NCBI GenBank assembly: GCA_000697055.1
Contig: JNDT01001169.1
Span: 1 to 12,027, forward strand
From: Saksenaea vasiformis B4078
Taxonomy: Eukaryota > Mucoromycota > Mucoromycetes > Mucorales > Saksenaeaceae
Direction: 5' to 3'
Length of the DNA: 12,027 nucleotides
The notes under the pieces are model-generated. The model did not search any database, was not told where the DNA came from, and saw only the letters and a program-made list of their open reading frames with translations. Position numbers and translations under genes: made by a program. Positions 8,604 to 12,027 of the stretch are shown here, piece after piece (the first letter of the stretch is position 1; each line of letters begins with the position of its first letter).

Positions 8604-9903
8604 ATGCCTCCACACAATCATGCCTCCACCGATTATATAGAACTATCTACGACGAACTATGACGAAGAAGTTGCTCTTACAGAAACAAGCTTTCAGCAGG
8701 ACGCGAAAGAGCTCATTGTAGACGACGGTCATCGTGATTCATTCGACGATCACCACAGTAGTCGTCGTCATTCTCTCTCTGCGCCACTACTAGAACCCAT
8801 TGTTCCACACGAAGAAAAGAGAGATTTAACCATAAAAGCACTGGCTTTTGAGGTCAGTATGCGGATCATTGATTAGACGCGCATAAAATCTTATGGATCA
8901 TCTTCTATTTATATGGCGCAGGCCCTTCCGTCCCTTATTGTATCATTAGTAGGACTTGTCTTGGCAGGTCTCTTGATGGATGAATTTCAGGAACGTAAAC
9001 CTAAAAAAAAATTGGCAACATGACACTATCTGCTTACACGTCATTTACAGCAATGGGATATCTTTATCAAAATGCCTGAACTTTTTATCCTATTGCCGAT
9101 TCTATTAAATCTCAAGGGGAATCTGGAAATGAATCTAGCCGCACGATTTTCAACTTCGGTAAGCAATTTTTTGGGAATGGCATTTAGTGAAACTTTAATC
9201 AAATGTCCGCATCAGGCGAATCTCGGCGAGCTAGATTACAGCCCGACGAGAAGATCCCTCGTGATTGGCAACCTTGCGCTATTACAGGTACAGGCACTTG
9301 TGTCCGGTGCCATTGCCGGATTCGCCTCCTTTACCTTGGGTCTTCTTACTCGTCCTGGCATCAATACTACCTATTACGACGGTATCTATATGACAACATG
9401 CTCTGTCATCTCCGCCTCCCTTTCTAGTGCTATCCTCGGCATTTTCATGTGCGGACTTGTTCTACTGAGTAGGAAACTCAATATCAATCCCGGTAGGACA
9501 AAGCGATATATAAAAAACCAGAAACTTAACCCAAGATCGACTAGACAATATTGCTTGTCCACTAGCCTCTGCGACAGGTGACATTGTCACACTTGTACTA
9601 CTTGCTGGGTCTGCATACGTCCTACAGACAACTCCAGGTAAGAAGAAGAAGAAGAATCTGCAGAAACAAAAGTAACACAGATGGATGGCTGACTGACTTA
9701 ACCGATGGATTGATCTTCCGACAGACAGCTTGCTCAATACCTTTGTACTCCTAAGCATGCTTGCCTTTGTACCAGTATTTGGGTTCATTGTTTGGCGAAA
9801 CAAACACGTGAAGGATTTGCTATATGTCGGATGGACGCCGCTTGTTGTGGCTATGGTCATTTCGAGGTAAGACAAATTTAGACAGGGTGATACGAGAAAA
9901 AAA

Positions 9904-9935
<32 letters not shown>

Positions 9936-10589
9936 CCTGACGTATTACTATTATTACTATTATTACACCATCCAGTCTGGCCGGTATTCTTTTGGAGACA
10001 TACGTTGAAGAATACAACGGTGTAGCTCTACTGACACCCGTACTGATCGGACTAGCCGGCAATCTGGGATCTATCTATGCATCACGCATCAGTACCTCCC
10101 TTCACGCGGAAACAAAAGAAAGTTATCACACGGTAGAATGGGCTCTCCTTGCCATGAATATCCCGCTTCAAATTGTGTTCCTTACCGTCATCTGGGCTTT
10201 CGGCATGGGCCATCTGGTTTTCAATAGTTGGTTTTTCTTTGCTTACTTTGTTGTATCGATGGCCACTGTAAGTTCTCGCCCTCCCCAACCGTCGAAACGC
10301 AAAACATCTCTCTCTCTCTTTCTAAACTTTGTTTCCTTTTTAGACATGGGTATGCCTAAAGATCGGCAAGTACATGACGTTGGGATTTTGGAAAATGGGC
10401 TACGATCCCGACAACTATGTCATTCCCTATTTGTAAGCGAACAGAGTTATTATTTCCGACGCATTGACTAATATCTATGACAGAACGGCATCTATCGATG
10501 TGATAGGCACTGTTCTGCTTGTCTCGTCCATTTCATGGCTGACTTCTTCCGGTGCCAATAATATGACCCGGAGGGTTGGTCGGCCCTAA
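8604..10589 (+). CDS. SLC41/MgtE-type divalent cation (Mg2+) transporter
   Basis: Integral membrane carrier predicted to move Mg2+, probably at the plasma membrane or an organelle. Nine exons, 8604-8852, 8922-8990, 9051-9158, 9216-9492, 9536-9637, 9725-9866, 9976-10267, 10344-10432 and 10484-10589, give 477 aa. Residues 1-75 are hydrophilic, acidic and His/Ser-rich, and are likely cytosolic. Two homologous membrane halves follow. The first, starting at about 84, has ELFILLPILLNLKGNLEMNL (116-135) and ARFST (137-141), running on to ANLGELD across an intron. The second has LTPVLIGLAGNLGSIYASRI (335-354) followed by STSLH. This pair of L-x-GNL-x-x-x-x-x-R-(F/I)ST signatures is the hallmark of SLC41/MgtE membrane domains. 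INPDRLDNIACPLASATGD near 233 and DPDNYVIPYL near 437 also fit the family. The bacterial MgtE regulatory N and CBS domains are absent, as expected for eukaryotic SLC41. Seven introns are GT-AG; the second (8991-9050) is not. Confidence 0.92.
8991..9050 (+). other. Non-canonical (GA-AG) or mutated intron in the SLC41-type gene
   Basis: Family alignment by eye requires DEFQ (exon ending CAG at 8990) to join QWDIF (exon starting CAA at 9051). The intron would then begin GAACGTAAAC and end TTTACAG. The only GT nearby, at 8995-8996, gives a wrong phase and an early stop. Adding one T after the first G would restore a GTAACG donor, so a one-base deletion, natural or in the assembly, is the simplest explanation. 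Confidence 0.6.
9893..9965 (+). repeat. GA-rich and TTA-type repeats inside an intron
   Basis: Within the 109-nt sixth intron of the SLC41-type gene, a purine block of GAGA/GAAA units (about 9893-9935) is followed by TTACTA-type repeats (9944-9965). This explains why the intron is longer than its neighbours. Confidence 0.8.
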
Positions 10590-11232
10590 ACAATATACAC
10601 AAAAGAGGACCTGCCGAATCATCCGCATGATAGCAAACCCTCTCATTTATACTCTCCTTCGAAGCAGGTCTTCCCTTCCCATTTATTATTATGTGTTACG
10701 TGTCATATATTCTCAAGCTGTCATATTAAAAGAAAAAAACGGAACCATTCTTTGCGTCAAAACTAAATATTTATGTTTGCGTTGCGCTGAGAAGTAAGTA
10801 CATTCCTTCTTTCTCAAGAGATTTTGGGGGGGAGAAGAGCAGCGAGAAAATAGTACGTCGTGTGCAGATTTTCAATCCTCAATAAAATCAAGTTCAAGGT
10901 TATATACTATAAAGAGGGTTGACACCTGTACGTTGCTCGATTTCTTGCGAAATAGGACATCCTTTCCGTATAGATTAGCGTAAAAATTGGTTCAATAAGC
11001 TGTATCACGGCGGACAATGTACTCTATGTTATTGTCTAAAGGGCAAGCAATGCAGATTTTTTTTTCTGTACTCAAGCATCCAGCCAACCAAAAAACAGTC
11101 AAGTAAGTTCCCGGTCCAGTGCACTTAAGTCACGGAGAAGTATGACGTAAATTTCTTTTCAACGTGACAGCAATTCTTACCTGCCCGAAGACAGCACACC
11201 AGGTGCCTAACGAGAGGCTTGTTGGCAGTTCC
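10590..11232. other. Intergenic region between the SLC41-type gene and the Fanzor-like gene
   Basis: About 640 bp with no coding signal; the longest open stretch, 73 codons, is unremarkable and overlaps the end of the SLC41-type gene. The left part should be the SLC41-type 3' UTR. The right part, about 11030-11232, lies just past the stop of the minus-strand Fanzor-like gene, where the guide (omega) RNA and element end would be expected if it follows the known layout. A short palindrome, CACCAGGTG, sits at 11198-11206. Confidence 0.45.
10881..10886 (+). terminator. Candidate polyadenylation signal for the SLC41-type gene
   Basis: A plus-strand AATAAA lies 292 bp past the stop codon. The distance is long for a compact fungal gene, so a nearer non-canonical signal is also possible. 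Confidence 0.25.
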
Positions 11233-12027
11233 TTACTGCCTAGCCCCGATATGGGGCGGTTGTTGCTGCTGCTGCGGTCGTTGTAATGAGAGGGGTCTTG
11301 ACTCTAGCTGATGTCCATTTTCCATGTAGGCAACTAGAATTCTTATGTTTCTTCCCGCGTTCACATCACGGTTCCAGAACTATACATTTAATGAGAACAG
11401 AACAACAGATATAAGAACACTTACTAATGGTCTGAGAGCTTGATCATCGGCAGCTTGTCCCAACTGATGGTGGTGGCACACCTTGATCGGATACACGCTG
11501 CTGCGATTATCTGTAATGGCTATATTAAAAGATCCAGTTAGAGTAACAAGTATGCAGCCTGATATTTACTTGCCTAATGGTTGAAGCTCTGGGCATTGTG
11601 ATGTCGGATGCATCGTTCGTTCGTTCTCATTAAGACAATATCGTTTGGCTCTCCCAGCCCCGACAGACCGAACTACTTTGGTTCTATTGATGAAGTCAAT
11701 TTTCGAATATTTCCAGCGGTCTGATACATACTCGTGTGGACATCGTGCTGTTGGTGCTCCGTGTCATGTTCGCAGTTTGAATACACCTTGCTAGTGTTGT
11801 ATTCATCGACCAGAACAACGAGAGCGTGCCTTGCGAGAACTTGCCGGAATGTCTAGTATTTGGAATGCGTGAGACTTGTCTATAAGAACTTGTAAATGCT
11901 CACCTTCACTGGAACTGGACCCTGGCCCCGCATTGTAGGTCGCAAATCCGCGTCACCATACGCAATGATTGCTGGCTGTTCCGGGCGAGGATGTTGTCGG
12001 CGGGCCTTACGACGGCGATGCTTCCGC
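11233..12027 (-). CDS. Fanzor-like (eukaryotic TnpB-related) RuvC nuclease, C-terminal part, possibly degenerate
   Basis: Partial gene entering from the right edge. Visible exons are >12027-11904, 11852 to about 11574, 11519-11425 and 11379-11233 (stop TAA). The first gives a basic stretch, then IIAYGDADLRPTMRGQGPVP, matching the G-D-G/A...RG...P.P segment ahead of RuvC-II. The second gives LVVLVDEYNTSK, the RuvC-II motif with its catalytic Glu codon at 11802-11804. The last begins FWNRDVNAGRNIRILVAYM, the RuvC-III motif with its Asp codon at 11365-11367, and ends in a Gln/Pro-rich tail. Relatives are RNA-guided DNA endonucleases carried by transposons. Oddities: the first zinc-ribbon Cys is Tyr (KVYSNCEH), and the second exon changes frame between about 11762 and 11785. 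Downstream of this, the frame with YSKIDFINRTKVV...KRYCLNENERT is open and joins in phase, by a GC-AG intron, to the exon with VYPIKVCHHHQ. Either a frameshift has occurred or an intron is unrecognised. RuvC-I and the N-terminus lie outside the window. Confidence 0.7.
11520..11573 (-). other. GC-AG intron in the Fanzor-like gene
   Basis: A CCATTAG|GCAAGT donor, a CTCTAAC branch-like site and an AATATAG acceptor bound a 54-nt intron. The GC donor gives phase 1 and joins two open exons (G + CC = Ala). The adjacent GT (AA|GTAAAT) gives a stop within a few codons. Confidence 0.55.

Overview
The window reads as nuclear DNA of an early-diverging fungus, most likely Mucoromycota (Mucorales-like). 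Genes are split by many short introns, mostly 43-76 nt with a few up to about 110 nt, bounded by GT(A/C)AG-type donors. The encoded proteins are eukaryotic: a mitochondrial cysteine desulfurase, a DH-PH RhoGEF and an SLC41-type Mg2+ carrier. The gene fragments at both edges resemble multicopy zinc-knuckle / Fanzor-like families that I associate with Mucorales. The genus cannot be fixed from the sequence alone.

Layout, left to right. (1) <1-1136, minus: the 5' part (306 codons, five exons) of a zinc-knuckle protein running off the left edge, probably the N-terminal region of a Fanzor/TnpB-like or related mobile-element protein. (2) 1284-1770, minus: a decayed Tc1/mariner transposase with HTH, GRP and WTD motifs, interrupted by stops and internal deletions. 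(3) 1771-4041: about 2.3 kb with no gene I can support, holding two microsatellites. (4) 4042-5814, plus: a six-exon RhoGEF of 484 aa. (5) 6039-7871, minus: a seven-exon, 464-aa NFS1 cysteine desulfurase, convergent with the RhoGEF. (6) 7872-8603: a divergent intergenic region shared by NFS1 and the next gene, with an E-box, an AT tract and a long pyrimidine tract. (7) 8604-10589, plus: a nine-exon, 477-aa SLC41/MgtE-type magnesium transporter, with one intron whose donor is non-canonical or mutated. (8) 10590-11232: noncoding. (9) 11233->12027, minus: the C-terminal part of a Fanzor-like (eukaryotic TnpB-related) RuvC nuclease running off the right edge.

The three housekeeping genes form an ordinary core and do not look functionally linked; NFS1 supplies sulfur for Fe-S clusters, SLC41 moves Mg2+, and the RhoGEF activates Rho-family GTPases. 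The unusual content is at the flanks. Mobile-element-type genes in the same orientation bracket the core, a Tc1/mariner fossil lies just upstream of the left one, and both edge genes contain GC-AG introns supported by reading phase. The best candidate for a notable system is the right-edge Fanzor-like nuclease, whose relatives include RNA-guided OMEGA nucleases. The visible copy keeps the RuvC Glu and Asp motifs but appears to have a damaged zinc ribbon.
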